From contig CAWVSY010000003.1 of NCBI GenBank assembly GCA_963933055.1, positions 30,915 through 94,914 on the forward strand: 64,000 nt of DNA, given 5' to 3'. This DNA is from Oleispira sp963933055 (GTDB taxonomy: Bacteria; Pseudomonadota; Gammaproteobacteria; Pseudomonadales; Oceanobacteraceae). Both the position numbers and the translations under genes were made by a program. Shown piece after piece: positions 34,185 to 43,262 of the stretch; within the stretch, counting starts at the first letter, position 1, and the number at the start of each line of letters is the position of its first letter. The notes under the pieces were generated by a model. The model worked only from the letters and a program-made list of their open reading frames with translations, was not told the origin of the DNA and searched no databases.

Positions 34185-34481
34185 ATGAAAAAACTAGCAC
34201 TTCTTGCAACTTTAGTTGCAGCGACTAGCTTTAATGCCAATGCTTTTGATGTTGACGCAAAATATAAGCAAACTTGTAGCATATGCCACGCAGTGGGTGT
34301 TGCGGGCGCTCCTAAAGCTTTTGATGAGGCAGCATGGGCACCCCGTATCGCAACAGGTATGGATGCATTGGTTGCTAGCGTTAAGAACGGTAAGAACGCT
34401 ATGCCACCAAAAGGCTTGTGCAATGATTGTACTGATGATCAGTACAAAGCATTAATTAAGCACATGTCTACAAGCAAATAA
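34185..34481 (+). CDS. Cytochrome c5-type monohaem protein
   Basis: Periplasmic monohaem electron carrier of 98 residues. The signal peptide ends NANA; the haem site is Cys31-SI-Cys34-His35, and a Met ligand lies in AMPPKG. A further CNDC pair could form the disulfide known in cytochromes c5. GAGGAAA precedes the ATG. It pairs with the cytochrome c4 gene 29 bases downstream. Confidence 0.92.
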   Translation: MKKLALLATLVAATSFNANAFDVDAKYKQTCSICHAVGVAGAPKAFDEAAWAPRIATGMDALVASVKNGKNAMPPKGLCNDCTDDQYKALIKHMSTSK

Positions 34482-34510
34482 TTAATTTTTTATAATAACT
34501 GGACCTGACG

Positions 34511-35110
34511 ATGAAAAAAGTACTGATTAGCTTAATCGTTTCTGTTGGCCTTATGTCTGCTGCACAAGCAGGCGATGCGGTTGCAGGAAAAACCAAAGCA
34601 GCCACCTGTGGTGCCTGCCACGGCGCTGACGGTAATAGCTTAGCCCCTAACTTCCCTAAAATTGCTGGCCAAGGCGAGCGTTATTTAGTGAAGCAAATCA
34701 CCGATATTAAAAATGGTGACCGTCAGGTTCCAGAAATGATGGGTTTCGTAATGGGTTTGAGCGAAACAGATATTGCTGATATCGCTGCTTATTTCGCTGG
34801 CCAAGAAGCAAACGGTGGTACTGCTGATCCTGCGCTTGTTGAAGCCGGTAAGCGTATTTTCCTAAGCGGCAACCAAGCTACTGGTGTTCCTGCCTGTATC
34901 GCTTGCCACAGTGCTGACGGTAAAGGTATTGCAGCTGCTGGTTTTCCACGCATTGCTGGCCAACATGCCGCTTATACTGAGAAACAGCTAACGGATTTCT
35001 ACAATGCTAAGCGTACCAACGATGCTAGCAACGTAATGCGTGACATTGCTTCTCGTATGCATATGGATGAAATCAAAGCAGTTTCTAGCTATATCCAAGG
35101 TTTGAAATAA
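34511..35110 (+). CDS. Dihaem cytochrome c4
   Basis: Periplasmic dihaem cytochrome that passes electrons to terminal oxidases. The 199 residues have a signal ending AAQA, then two similar domains with CGACH (Cys33, Cys36, His37) and CIACH (Cys129, Cys132, His133), each followed by a Met ligand (for example MMGFVMG). Probably cotranscribed with cytochrome c5; a strong terminator follows. Confidence 0.95.
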   Translation: MKKVLISLIVSVGLMSAAQAGDAVAGKTKAATCGACHGADGNSLAPNFPKIAGQGERYLVKQITDIKNGDRQVPEMMGFVMGLSETDIADIAAYFAGQEANGGTADPALVEAGKRIFLSGNQATGVPACIACHSADGKGIAAAGFPRIAGQHAAYTEKQLTDFYNAKRTNDASNVMRDIASRMHMDEIKAVSSYIQGLK

Positions 35111-35165
35111 CCTGACCTGCTCTTTTTGACCCATTCTCTTTGAGAATAAAAGTGTCATAGAGTGT

Positions 35166-35192
35166 AAAAAAGCGGCTTCGGCCGCTTTTTTT
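35166..35192 (+). terminator. Intrinsic terminator after cytochrome c4
   Basis: Stem AAGCGGC / GCCGCTT closed by a TTCG tetraloop, followed by a run of T, 56 bases after the cytochrome c4 stop. Confidence 0.93.
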
Positions 35193-35288
35193 ATGGCTTC
35201 AATACCTACCTAAGACTGAACCTTTATGCCACAATCGCTGTCAATACACCTTTTATAAAACTTATTAAAAATCTTTTTGGAGATTCAA

Positions 35289-35933
35289 ATGTTAAGACGT
35301 ATCGTTGCCAGCGCAGCCATTCTTTTTGCCAGTATCAGTGCTTTTGCGGGCGATGGTCACGACCACAAAGAAGCCCCTATTGCCGACATGAGCAAAGCGT
35401 ATAAGTTAATCGCACAGCCTCAAGCCGTTCCTGCTAATGGTCAAGTGCACGTTGAAGAGCTTTTCTGGTATGGCTGTGGTCACTGTTTTTCTTTAGAAAG
35501 CCATGTTGAAAGCTGGGCTTCTAAATTACCTGCTGATGTTGAATTTACCCGTATTCCTGCAATGTTTGGTAAAGCTTGGGTTATTCATGCTCAAATGTAT
35601 TACATCGGTGAGACTTTAGGTTTAACTGAACAAACTCACAGCGCTATTTTCAAAGCCATTCACATGAAAGGCGAACGTCTTCAGCGTAAGTCTGAACAGC
35701 AGAAGTTCTTTGCTGATTATGGCGTAAGCGAAGAAGACTTCGATAAAGCCTATTCATCCTTCACCGTTAAAAGCCGTATGAAGCAAGCTGACAAGCGTAT
35801 TCGCGCCTATCAAGTAAGCGGTGTACCTGCGGTTGTTGTTAATGGTAAATACTTAATCGATGCTTCGTCCGCTGGTGGTCAGCACAACATCTTTAAAGTG
35901 GTTGATTATTTGATTGAGCAAGAACGTAAATAA
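35289..35933 (+). CDS. dsbA: Thiol:disulfide interchange protein DsbA
   Basis: Periplasmic oxidase that puts disulfides into exported proteins. The 214 residues have a signal ending AFA-G, the active site Cys63-GH-Cys66 in YGCGHCFSLE, and the cis-Pro loop SGVPAVVV. ATG 35289 is chosen because TTGGAG lies 6 bases before it; an in-frame TTG within that site is rejected. The mature start is His-rich (GDGHDHKE). The next gene begins 6 bases after its stop. Confidence 0.95.
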   Translation: MLRRIVASAAILFASISAFAGDGHDHKEAPIADMSKAYKLIAQPQAVPANGQVHVEELFWYGCGHCFSLESHVESWASKLPADVEFTRIPAMFGKAWVIHAQMYYIGETLGLTEQTHSAIFKAIHMKGERLQRKSEQQKFFADYGVSEEDFDKAYSSFTVKSRMKQADKRIRAYQVSGVPAVVVNGKYLIDASSAGGQHNIFKVVDYLIEQERK

Positions 35934-35938
35934 CTTGC

Positions 35939-36751
35939 ATGAGCAAGAGCATAATCAGCTTATCTGATTTTCTTGACGGCTTGCCTCCTGCGGAGCAAGC
36001 CGCCAATACTCTTAATTTAATTAGTTTTAATATCCAAGTTGGCATTCAAACTGCTGGATATCATCATTATCTCACCCGCAGCTGGCAACATATGCTGCCA
36101 CACAAGCAAAGAATGCCGACCCTCAATCGTATTGCCGATATCTTGCAACATTTCGATGTAGCGGCCTTACAGGAGGCTGACGGTGGTAGTTGGCGCAGTG
36201 GTAACATCAACCAAATCGAACATCTAGCCAAACAAGCAAAATTCCCCCACTGGTATCAGCAAACTAATCGCGATATCAAACCCATCGCTAAACACAGTAA
36301 TGGACTGCTTTCACGCTTAGAGCCAAGCCAAGTTGAATATCATAAATTACCTGGTTTATTGCCTGGCCGCGGAGCCATGGTGATGCGTTTAGGTACCACA
36401 GACCCTATTGTGATTATCGTTTTACATCTCGCATTAGGGGCAAAAACCCAAGCTGAACAGCTTGGTTATATTCAAAATCTCGTTGCAGATGCGCGCCATG
36501 TCATCATTATGGGAGATTTGAACAACCACGCAGAATACCTACTCACCAAAACCCCACTCGCCGATATCAATTTTCAAACCGTTAACCCCTTATTGCATAC
36601 TTTTCCAAGCTGGCAGCCACGCAGTGGTTTAGACCATATATTGGTCAGCGAGAGCTTGAGTATCAATAAAGTCGCGGTATTAAATACCCCCATTTCAGAC
36701 CATCTGCCAATCGCTATGCAAATTAAACTGCCTGAAGGAATGATTATTTAA
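35939..36751 (+). CDS. Endonuclease/exonuclease/phosphatase-fold protein
   Basis: A 270-residue metal-dependent hydrolase of the exonuclease III/DNase I fold: LISFNIQVG (metal Asn), AALQEADGG (catalytic Glu), IIMGDLNNH and a final SDHLPIAM. There is no signal peptide. It is tightly coupled to dsbA and precedes the diguanylate cyclase, the same order as in Pseudomonas (PA5489-PA5488-PA5487, from memory). The substrate, nucleic acid or phospho-compound, is unknown. Confidence 0.88.
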   Translation: MSKSIISLSDFLDGLPPAEQAANTLNLISFNIQVGIQTAGYHHYLTRSWQHMLPHKQRMPTLNRIADILQHFDVAALQEADGGSWRSGNINQIEHLAKQAKFPHWYQQTNRDIKPIAKHSNGLLSRLEPSQVEYHKLPGLLPGRGAMVMRLGTTDPIVIIVLHLALGAKTQAEQLGYIQNLVADARHVIIMGDLNNHAEYLLTKTPLADINFQTVNPLLHTFPSWQPRSGLDHILVSESLSINKVAVLNTPISDHLPIAMQIKLPEGMII

Positions 36752-36821
36752 TAAAATTTTCAGCGCTTTGCTGGAGGTTTTCTATACTTAAATAAATCAT
36801 TGTTTTAGTGGTATACCCTCT

Positions 36822-38552
36822 ATGTCGCAGCAAGGCGATAACTCAAGCAAAAGTATTAATAAGTGGCGAGATAAATACTTAGACTTAATTGAACGTCATG
36901 AACTGCTGGAAAAAAGCAGTGAAGCTAGTCGCGATCAAATGCGCCGTGCTTTGGTGATGGTATCGTTGTTAGCCGAAGGCCAGTCTGAAAATATTGACCT
37001 GCCATTATCAAAACTGCGCGAAAGCATCAAACCACAAAACAATAATAAAGGTTTAGAGGCCTTGCTTGAGTCGCTACAAATCGAAGTAAATCGCTTTGAG
37101 CAGCAGTGGAAACTAAAAGCCGATTTATTATTAGATAGCATTCAAAAAGCCGCTAAAAAGCTTTTGCTTTTACCTTGTGATAGTCAGCAAAAGAAGCAAA
37201 TCATTCAAGTGCGAAAGCAAGCAAAAAATGCCTTAAAAAGCTGGACAGGGCATGCTAGCCAACTGCAAGATTGGACCAGTATTATTGCTTCGTTACCACT
37301 TAGCGAGCAGCCTGAAAGCACCACGACCAATAGCAGTGATCATCCTGAAAATACGGCCGAAGATAAACCCGCTGGGTTTTTTAGCCGCTTATTTCAACGA
37401 GAAGAATCCCCTTCGATAACTGAGACTATTGATGGCGAAGTTGCAGTCACTGAAGTTAAAACCGCTGACAATCACCCCTCGCAAAAGCAATCGCCACCTC
37501 AGCCCGGCTATGACCATATAGAGCAAGAAATCAGTAATATGCTTTCGAGCCTGTTACGCCAGCTTGTGATTCCCGAACGCTTCCGTGAACGCCTAGAAGC
37601 CTTAAAAGTAAAACTTACTGGTAAATTAAACTGGTACGAATTAGTACCACTACTCGAGCAGGTCGCCAATTTAGTCATTGATGCTTTAGGTGATGGCCAA
37701 GAAGAATTTGAGCAATTTTTACAGAGCTTAGATCATCGCCTCGAAACCATTCAGCGCTTAGTCAATGATGCCTCTCAAGGGCAATTGGATAGGGGGAGAG
37801 CACGCGATGCTTTTGAGTCTATTCTAGAAGATGAAGTTGACGAAGTTCGCTCCATTATCAACAGTAAAAATGATCTCGGTGAACTAGGCCATAGCATTAG
37901 CCAGCATTTAGGGCTGATTATGACCGCTATGCAAGAATACCGAGTTGAAGAAGATACACGTGAAAGTGCGCTGACCGCTCAACTCGCGGATATGCAAAAT
38001 AAGCTCAACGAAATGGAAAAACTGGCCGAGGTTGCCCAGCAGGCAATTGAAGAACAGCGTAAGAAAGCGATGCATGATGCATTAACCGGATTACCTAACC
38101 GAGAGTCTTACGATCAGCGCTTAGAGCAAGAATTGAATAGACTGCAACGTTACGGCAACAAACTGTCATTAATGGTATGCGATATTGATCTGTTTAAACG
38201 CATCAACGATAACTACGGCCACTTAGCGGGGGATAAGGTTTTAAAAATCATCGCTAAATCTCTGCAAGTGAATTTACGTGATAGTGATTTTATTGCGCGT
38301 TTTGGGGGGGAAGAATTCGTTGCTCTCATGCCAGAAACAAGCAGCCAAGAAGCTAAGGCCGTAGCTGAAAAATTACGCCAGAAAATTGAGAATAGTCCAT
38401 TCAGTTTCAAAAAAGAACCGGTGCAGATCACAATTTCGTTTGGGATTAGTGAATTCGCAAAAGGTGAAACCGCTGACGAAGTATTTGCACGCGCCGATAA
38501 AGCACTTTATACCGCCAAAGATAATGGTAGGAATCAGGTAAAGATAGGATAG
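36822..38552 (+). CDS. Diguanylate cyclase (DgcH-like)
   Basis: Makes cyclic di-GMP. The 576 residues have an N-terminal helical and coiled-coil region (about 1-410) without membrane segments and a C-terminal GGDEF domain beginning HDALTGLPNRESYDQRL. The active-site motif is GGEEF at 495-499, a functional variant, with the product-inhibition site RDSD at 486-489. The two glycines are coded within a run of seven G, a possible slippage point. Position after dsbA and the nuclease-fold gene matches P. aeruginosa DgcH (PA5487). Confidence 0.93.
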   Translation: MSQQGDNSSKSINKWRDKYLDLIERHELLEKSSEASRDQMRRALVMVSLLAEGQSENIDLPLSKLRESIKPQNNNKGLEALLESLQIEVNRFEQQWKLKADLLLDSIQKAAKKLLLLPCDSQQKKQIIQVRKQAKNALKSWTGHASQLQDWTSIIASLPLSEQPESTTTNSSDHPENTAEDKPAGFFSRLFQREESPSITETIDGEVAVTEVKTADNHPSQKQSPPQPGYDHIEQEISNMLSSLLRQLVIPERFRERLEALKVKLTGKLNWYELVPLLEQVANLVIDALGDGQEEFEQFLQSLDHRLETIQRLVNDASQGQLDRGRARDAFESILEDEVDEVRSIINSKNDLGELGHSISQHLGLIMTAMQEYRVEEDTRESALTAQLADMQNKLNEMEKLAEVAQQAIEEQRKKAMHDALTGLPNRESYDQRLEQELNRLQRYGNKLSLMVCDIDLFKRINDNYGHLAGDKVLKIIAKSLQVNLRDSDFIARFGGEEFVALMPETSSQEAKAVAEKLRQKIENSPFSFKKEPVQITISFGISEFAKGETADEVFARADKALYTAKDNGRNQVKIG

Positions 38553-38553
38553 A

Positions 38554-38585
38554 AGCCAGCTAACAATTTCTATTAACTGGCTTTA
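38554..38585. terminator. Shared hairpin between convergent dgc and htpX genes
   Basis: AGCCAG (38554-38559) pairs with CTGGCT (38577-38582), with TAA/TTA extending the stem. It lies in the 48-base convergent gap; T/A runs are short. Confidence 0.6.
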
Positions 38586-38600
38586 AAAGTACGCGTTACC

Positions 38601-39482
38601 TTATTTGGCCGCGTTTTGTAATGCTGCAATACGATCATCTAGTGGAGGATGGCTAGAGAATAATGCCGACAGCTTGCCTTCACCACGAATACCAAAAGCA
38701 ACCAACTCACCGCTTAAGTCACTTGGCTGATCATACGTTTCTTTCAATCGCATTAACGCGCTTGCCATAGCGGCATTACTGGTTAAAGCAGCGCCAGCTT
38801 CATCAGCACGGTATTCACGACGACGGCTGAACCAAGCAACGATGGTTGACGCCAAAATACCCAGTACTATTTCTGCAACAAACGTTGTTACATAAAATGC
38901 GATACCTGGGCCATCTTCATTCTTGAATACGGCTTTATCAACAAAGTTACCGATAATACGGGCGAAAAACATAACAAACGCGTTCACAACACCTTGAATC
39001 AAAGCAAGGGTTACCATATCGCCGTTCGCAACGTGGCCGATTTCATGGCCCAATACCGCTTCGACTTCGTCTTTATTCATACGCTGCAATAGGCCGGTAG
39101 ATACTGCGACAAGTGCATTGTTTTTATTCCAGCCTGTGGCGAACGCATTCGGGGCATCAGAATGAAAAACACCGACTTCTGGCATGCCAATACCTGCTTT
39201 ATCAGCCAGCTCTTTTACTGTGCTATACAACCATTGTTCGGAAGCGTTTTGTGGCTGGTCAATAATCTGAACGCCCATACTGCGCTTTGCCATCCACTTT
39301 GAAATAAGCAAAGAAACAATTGAGCCCGCCATACCAAAAACTAAACAGAAAGCGAGTAGGTTATTTAGGTTTAAGTTGTTGCCTTGTTCAAGATAACTCC
39401 CCACACCTAATAAGCTTAACGTGATACTCGCAACAGCAATAACGGCTAAGTTAGTTGCTAAAAATAATATTATTCTCATCAT
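38601..39482 (-). CDS. htpX: Membrane zinc protease HtpX
   Basis: Inner-membrane metalloprotease for quality control of membrane proteins. The 293 residues have two N-terminal helices, the zinc site HEIGH at 146-150, two further helices and a glutamate ligand in the REYRADEAGA region. ATG 39482 (MMRIILFLATNLAV) is chosen because E. coli HtpX begins in the same way; AGGAG lies 11 bases before it. Confidence 0.96.
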   Translation of the reverse strand: MMRIILFLATNLAVIAVASITLSLLGVGSYLEQGNNLNLNNLLAFCLVFGMAGSIVSLLISKWMAKRSMGVQIIDQPQNASEQWLYSTVKELADKAGIGMPEVGVFHSDAPNAFATGWNKNNALVAVSTGLLQRMNKDEVEAVLGHEIGHVANGDMVTLALIQGVVNAFVMFFARIIGNFVDKAVFKNEDGPGIAFYVTTFVAEIVLGILASTIVAWFSRRREYRADEAGAALTSNAAMASALMRLKETYDQPSDLSGELVAFGIRGEGKLSALFSSHPPLDDRIAALQNAAK

Positions 39483-39583
39483 AAAATGCACACTCCTAAT
39501 TCTTTGTAATAATCGAAATTTTTGATACTGTTTATATAATAGCTTTCGTATTCTTTTACAATGATACTCAGTTAATTATTGGG

Positions 39584-40426
39584 TCATGAAATGTCAGCAG
39601 ACGCCCTTGTGCGTAGGTTTTCACGGATATGGTTGATCACCGGCCCGGATTCAGGTCGAACACCGCGCCATGCGTTAAAAGATTCTGCGGCCTGCTCAAC
39701 CAGCATGCCCAAACCATCCAAAGTAGCACCGGCATTTAAACCCGCCGCCCATTGATTAAATACGGTTGGCTCTGGGCCATACATCATGTCGTAACAGGTT
39801 GTATGTTGATGAATAACGGTTGCTGGAATAGGAGGTAAATCACCACTCAAACTGGCCGAAGTACCGTTGATGATAAGATCAAATTGGCCTTCTATTTGAT
39901 CGAATCCACAACCTGAAATTTTGCCAATATCCGCAAATTCTTGAGCTAATGCTTCTGCTTTCGAAACCGTGCGATTTGCGATGATAACTTCTAACGGTTT
40001 TTCTTCTAAAACCGGTTCTAAAATACCGCGAACGGCACCACCCGCGCCTAATACTAATACACGCTTGCCTTTGATCTGGCAGCCATTATTAAAGGTGATA
40101 TCTCGCACCATACCAATACCATCGGTATTATCGGCATAAATGGAACCATCTTCTTTTTTGATTAAAGTATTCACGGCTCCTGCACGCAAAGCGCGAGAAG
40201 AATACGTATCGGCATATTGCCAAGCATCTTCTTTAAACGGCACCGTAACGTTTAAGCCAAGGCCATTGCGGAAGAAGCTATCAGCTTCTTCCTTAAATTT
40301 TTCTCGCGGCACCAAGATGGCTGAATAAATCAGATCTTGTTGTGTTTGCTCGGCAAAAGCACTGTGTATCTGTGGGCTTTTACTATGGTTTATGGGATTA
40401 CCCATTACCGCGTATAAATCACTCAT
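39584..40426 (-). CDS. aroE: Shikimate dehydrogenase
   Basis: NADPH-dependent reduction of dehydroshikimate in aromatic amino acid synthesis. The 280 residues show NPINHSKSPQIH (catalytic Lys), NVTVPFKE, NTDGIG and the nucleotide loop GAGGAVRG. ATG 40426 lies 2 bases after the hemF stop; a TTG four codons earlier would overlap hemF. It ends the hemF-aroE pair. Confidence 0.96.
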   Translation of the reverse strand: MSDLYAVMGNPINHSKSPQIHSAFAEQTQQDLIYSAILVPREKFKEEADSFFRNGLGLNVTVPFKEDAWQYADTYSSRALRAGAVNTLIKKEDGSIYADNTDGIGMVRDITFNNGCQIKGKRVLVLGAGGAVRGILEPVLEEKPLEVIIANRTVSKAEALAQEFADIGKISGCGFDQIEGQFDLIINGTSASLSGDLPPIPATVIHQHTTCYDMMYGPEPTVFNQWAAGLNAGATLDGLGMLVEQAAESFNAWRGVRPESGPVINHIRENLRTRASADIS

Positions 40427-40428
40427 CT

Positions 40429-41379
40429 CTAAACCCAATCTTTATGAGGAAGGAAGTCGGTATATAGTTTAGCTTCTGGGCTACCTTCTTCAGGATGCCA
40501 GTTGTAATCCCAATGCGTCACGGGCGGTAACGACATCAAGATCGACTCGGTACGGCCATTCGACTGTAAGCCAAAAATAGTACCGCGGTCATACACTAAA
40601 TTAAATTCAACATAACGACCACGGCGATAACACTGGAATTTGCGCTCACGCTCGCCAAACTCAGTCTCTTTACGCTTAGCAATAATCGGGCAATACGCAT
40701 CGATGTATGAATTTGCCACCGCCTGCATAAATTCAAAAGACTGATCAAAGTCGATTGCACCGTCCCAGCTGTTCAAATCATCAAAAAATAAACCACCGAC
40801 ACCGCGATTTTCATCACGATGTTTCAAATAGAAGTACTCATCACACCATTTTTTATACTTCGGATACACATCTGCGCCAAAAGGCTCGCACGCGCTCTTT
40901 GCGGTCTGATGCCAGAAAATTACATCTTCTTCAAATGGATAAAAAGGTGTGAGATCAAAACCACCACCGAACCACCAAACAGGCTCTTCACCTTCTTTTT
41001 CTGCCACGAACATGCGCACGTTAGCATGCGAGGTTGGCACATAAGGATTACGCGGATGTATCACCAAAGAAACACCCATCGCTTGAAAACTACGACCCGC
41101 AAGCTCAGGACGAGCAGCGGTTGCCGAAGCGGGTAACTGAGCACCCATAACATGAGAAAAGTTAACCCCGCCTTTCTCAATCACAACACCTTGTTCAAGT
41201 ACACGGCTACGACCGCCACCGCCTTCTTCGCGCAACCAAGATTCTTCGATGAATTTACCACCACCATCTTGCTCTTCTAATGCGTCACAAATGCGATCTT
41301 GTAAATCTAACAAGAAGCTTTTAACCGCTTCAATTTCGGTATGAGTAACTTTTTCAGTTTTGGCCGTGTCTTGGCTCAT
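40429..41379 (-). CDS. hemF: Oxygen-dependent coproporphyrinogen III oxidase
   Basis: Converts coproporphyrinogen III to protoporphyrinogen IX with oxygen. The 316-residue protein has the family stretches SHVMGAQLPASATA, VIHPRNPYVPTSHANVR, WWFGGGFDLTPFYPF and QSNGRTESILMSLPP. Length is normal. It lies between tsaC and aroE as in Pseudomonas. Confidence 0.97.
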   Translation of the reverse strand: MSQDTAKTEKVTHTEIEAVKSFLLDLQDRICDALEEQDGGGKFIEESWLREEGGGGRSRVLEQGVVIEKGGVNFSHVMGAQLPASATAARPELAGRSFQAMGVSLVIHPRNPYVPTSHANVRMFVAEKEGEEPVWWFGGGFDLTPFYPFEEDVIFWHQTAKSACEPFGADVYPKYKKWCDEYFYLKHRDENRGVGGLFFDDLNSWDGAIDFDQSFEFMQAVANSYIDAYCPIIAKRKETEFGERERKFQCYRRGRYVEFNLVYDRGTIFGLQSNGRTESILMSLPPVTHWDYNWHPEEGSPEAKLYTDFLPHKDWV

Positions 41380-41415
41380 GTTTTGAGACTCTTTTAACTA
41401 ATCTAATATCAGACT

Positions 41416-41973
41416 CTATCTTACCCTTTGACCATCAAGAGTACGAATTTCTGAAGGTTTTGAGTAGCCGCCTAGCGCACCAGGAAGGATATACCCTAGC
41501 TCACTTTGAAAGTAACCACTTACTTCTTGAGCCGACATAGCAGCCGCTTCACCCGAAGGGTTAGCCGATGTCGAAATAATAGGGCCAACGTCAGCACACA
41601 AAGCCTGTACTAAAGGATGTTTACTAAAACGTACCGCAATACTGCTGTGTTGGCCACGAACGGATTCCGGTACAGAAGATGTACACGGTAGAATCCAAGT
41701 CACAGGGTGAGGGTGCTCTTGCTCAATCTGAGCAATATCCTGCGTTGTTAACGGCAATAAAAATGATTCGATGTCGGCTAATTGTGAACAAAGAATAATC
41801 ATGCCTTTTTCAAGAGGACGCTGCTTTAGGCGTAAAATCTCTTTAATGGCCGCTTCATCCGTCCACACACAGCCCAAGCCCCATACACCTTCCGTTGGGT
41901 AGGCGATAACACCTCCCTGTTTTAAGCAAATAATTGCTTGCTGCAAATGAACATTTTCGGGGGAACTGGACAC
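41416..41973 (-). CDS. tsaC: Threonylcarbamoyl-AMP synthase
   Basis: First enzyme of the t6A tRNA modification, making threonylcarbamoyl-AMP from threonine, bicarbonate and ATP. The 185 residues are the short TsaC (YrdC/RimN) form, with AYPTEGVWGLGC, KQRPLEKGMI and STSANPSGEAA. The start is a GTG at 41973 with a weak ribosome site. It follows dprA by 94 bases. Confidence 0.93.
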   Translation of the reverse strand: MSSSPENVHLQQAIICLKQGGVIAYPTEGVWGLGCVWTDEAAIKEILRLKQRPLEKGMIILCSQLADIESFLLPLTTQDIAQIEQEHPHPVTWILPCTSSVPESVRGQHSSIAVRFSKHPLVQALCADVGPIISTSANPSGEAAAMSAQEVSGYFQSELGYILPGALGGYSKPSEIRTLDGQRVR

Positions 41974-42067
41974 TATAAACTCACTCTAGCCGAACGCGGT
42001 TAATGAAATAACGTTCAGCAGATTATAGAGGATGAATAATCATACGCACAGCTTATAGGTGAACATA

Positions 42068-43246
42068 TTATAACCGCACATAGCCCCCAGGTACTTGAGC
42101 GACCTGTCCTTTTAATTCCATTAACATGAGCTGCTGAGAGACTTCGGCAACGGACAACCCCGTGCGATTGACTAAACGATCAATCGCGGTAGGAATAACA
42201 TCTAACGCTTGATAAATAACCTTCGCAGTCCCCTCAATACTAGGACCACTTGGCTGAGAATGCGCTGAAGTGGAAAACATATCTTGCTGATTTTCGGACT
42301 CAGCGGTACGCATATCAATGGCGAGATCAGAGTTCAATAAAGCAACGATATCAGCGGCGCCTTCGACTAAACTAGCCCCTTCTTTAATCAGCTGATGACA
42401 ACCCCGACTTAACGGATTGCTCACCGAACCGGGTAAAGCAAATACTTCACGACCTTGTTCTGCCGCAAGCCGCGCCGTGATTAAAGAACCACTTTTATAC
42501 GCTGCTTCAATGACCAGTGTGCCCAAACTGATGCCGCTAACAATGCGATTACGCCTTGGGAAGTGTTGCGCAAGCGCTTTAATATCTGGCAAATGCTCCG
42601 ATAATAATACGCCACCAGCACCGACAATGTGATCCGCCAAGGCGTGATGTCGCTTAGGATAAATAGCTTCTAAGCCAGATCCTAATACGGCAATCGTTCG
42701 GCCTTTACCAATACTCGCTGAGTGGCTCAAAGCACCTTTGTGTGCCTCTCCATCAATACCAATCGCTAAACCACTAATGACATGCCAATCAGACGTGACC
42801 AACTGTTGAGCGATAGTAAATGCTTGCTCACGACCATAATGGCTAGGGTTTCGACTTCCGACAATCGCAATAGACGCTTGATTTAATAACTCAGGGTCGC
42901 CACGGTAAAACAAGAAAATGGGGGCATCGCGTAATACTTTAAGGGAGTTTGGATAATGACGATCGTCTGGCACTAAAATGCCGCAATTAGGTTGCTGGCA
43001 CCAGTTTTGGATTTTCTGCCAACCAGCCATTACGAAAGTATTCGAATGATCGTTAGAGGTGCGAAGCTGCTGCCAGTGGCGAGCATGTTCGGCCTTCAAT
43101 CCAACAGAGATTAAATCTTCAGCGGTGCAGTCCGCTAGGGCAGAGCAAGTTGGCAGCTGCTCTCTGATTTTATTCAGCGCAATACTGCCAATGCCAGGGA
43201 TGCTTGATAGGGTCCACCAAGCAAAGAGCATCTCATCCTTGAGCAT
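42068..43246 (-). CDS. dprA: DNA processing protein DprA
   Basis: Loads RecA on incoming single-stranded DNA in transformation. The 392 residues have an N-terminal SAM-like helix-hairpin region (SSIPGIGSIALNKI), the extended Rossmann fold with GSRNPSHYG, SGLAIGIDGEAHKGAL and FPRRNRIVSG, and a C-terminal winged-helix domain (about 325-392). GAGGAAAT precedes the ATG. Sixteen bases follow the LysM gene. Confidence 0.95.
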   Translation of the reverse strand: MLKDEMLFAWWTLSSIPGIGSIALNKIREQLPTCSALADCTAEDLISVGLKAEHARHWQQLRTSNDHSNTFVMAGWQKIQNWCQQPNCGILVPDDRHYPNSLKVLRDAPIFLFYRGDPELLNQASIAIVGSRNPSHYGREQAFTIAQQLVTSDWHVISGLAIGIDGEAHKGALSHSASIGKGRTIAVLGSGLEAIYPKRHHALADHIVGAGGVLLSEHLPDIKALAQHFPRRNRIVSGISLGTLVIEAAYKSGSLITARLAAEQGREVFALPGSVSNPLSRGCHQLIKEGASLVEGAADIVALLNSDLAIDMRTAESENQQDMFSTSAHSQPSGPSIEGTAKVIYQALDVIPTAIDRLVNRTGLSVAEVSQQLMLMELKGQVAQVPGGYVRL

Positions 43247-43262
43247 GCTATTTCCTCATCTG

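Noticed and set aside
40819..41136. A 105-codon frame opposite hemF.
   Set aside because: Shadow of a conserved housekeeping gene; no start signal.
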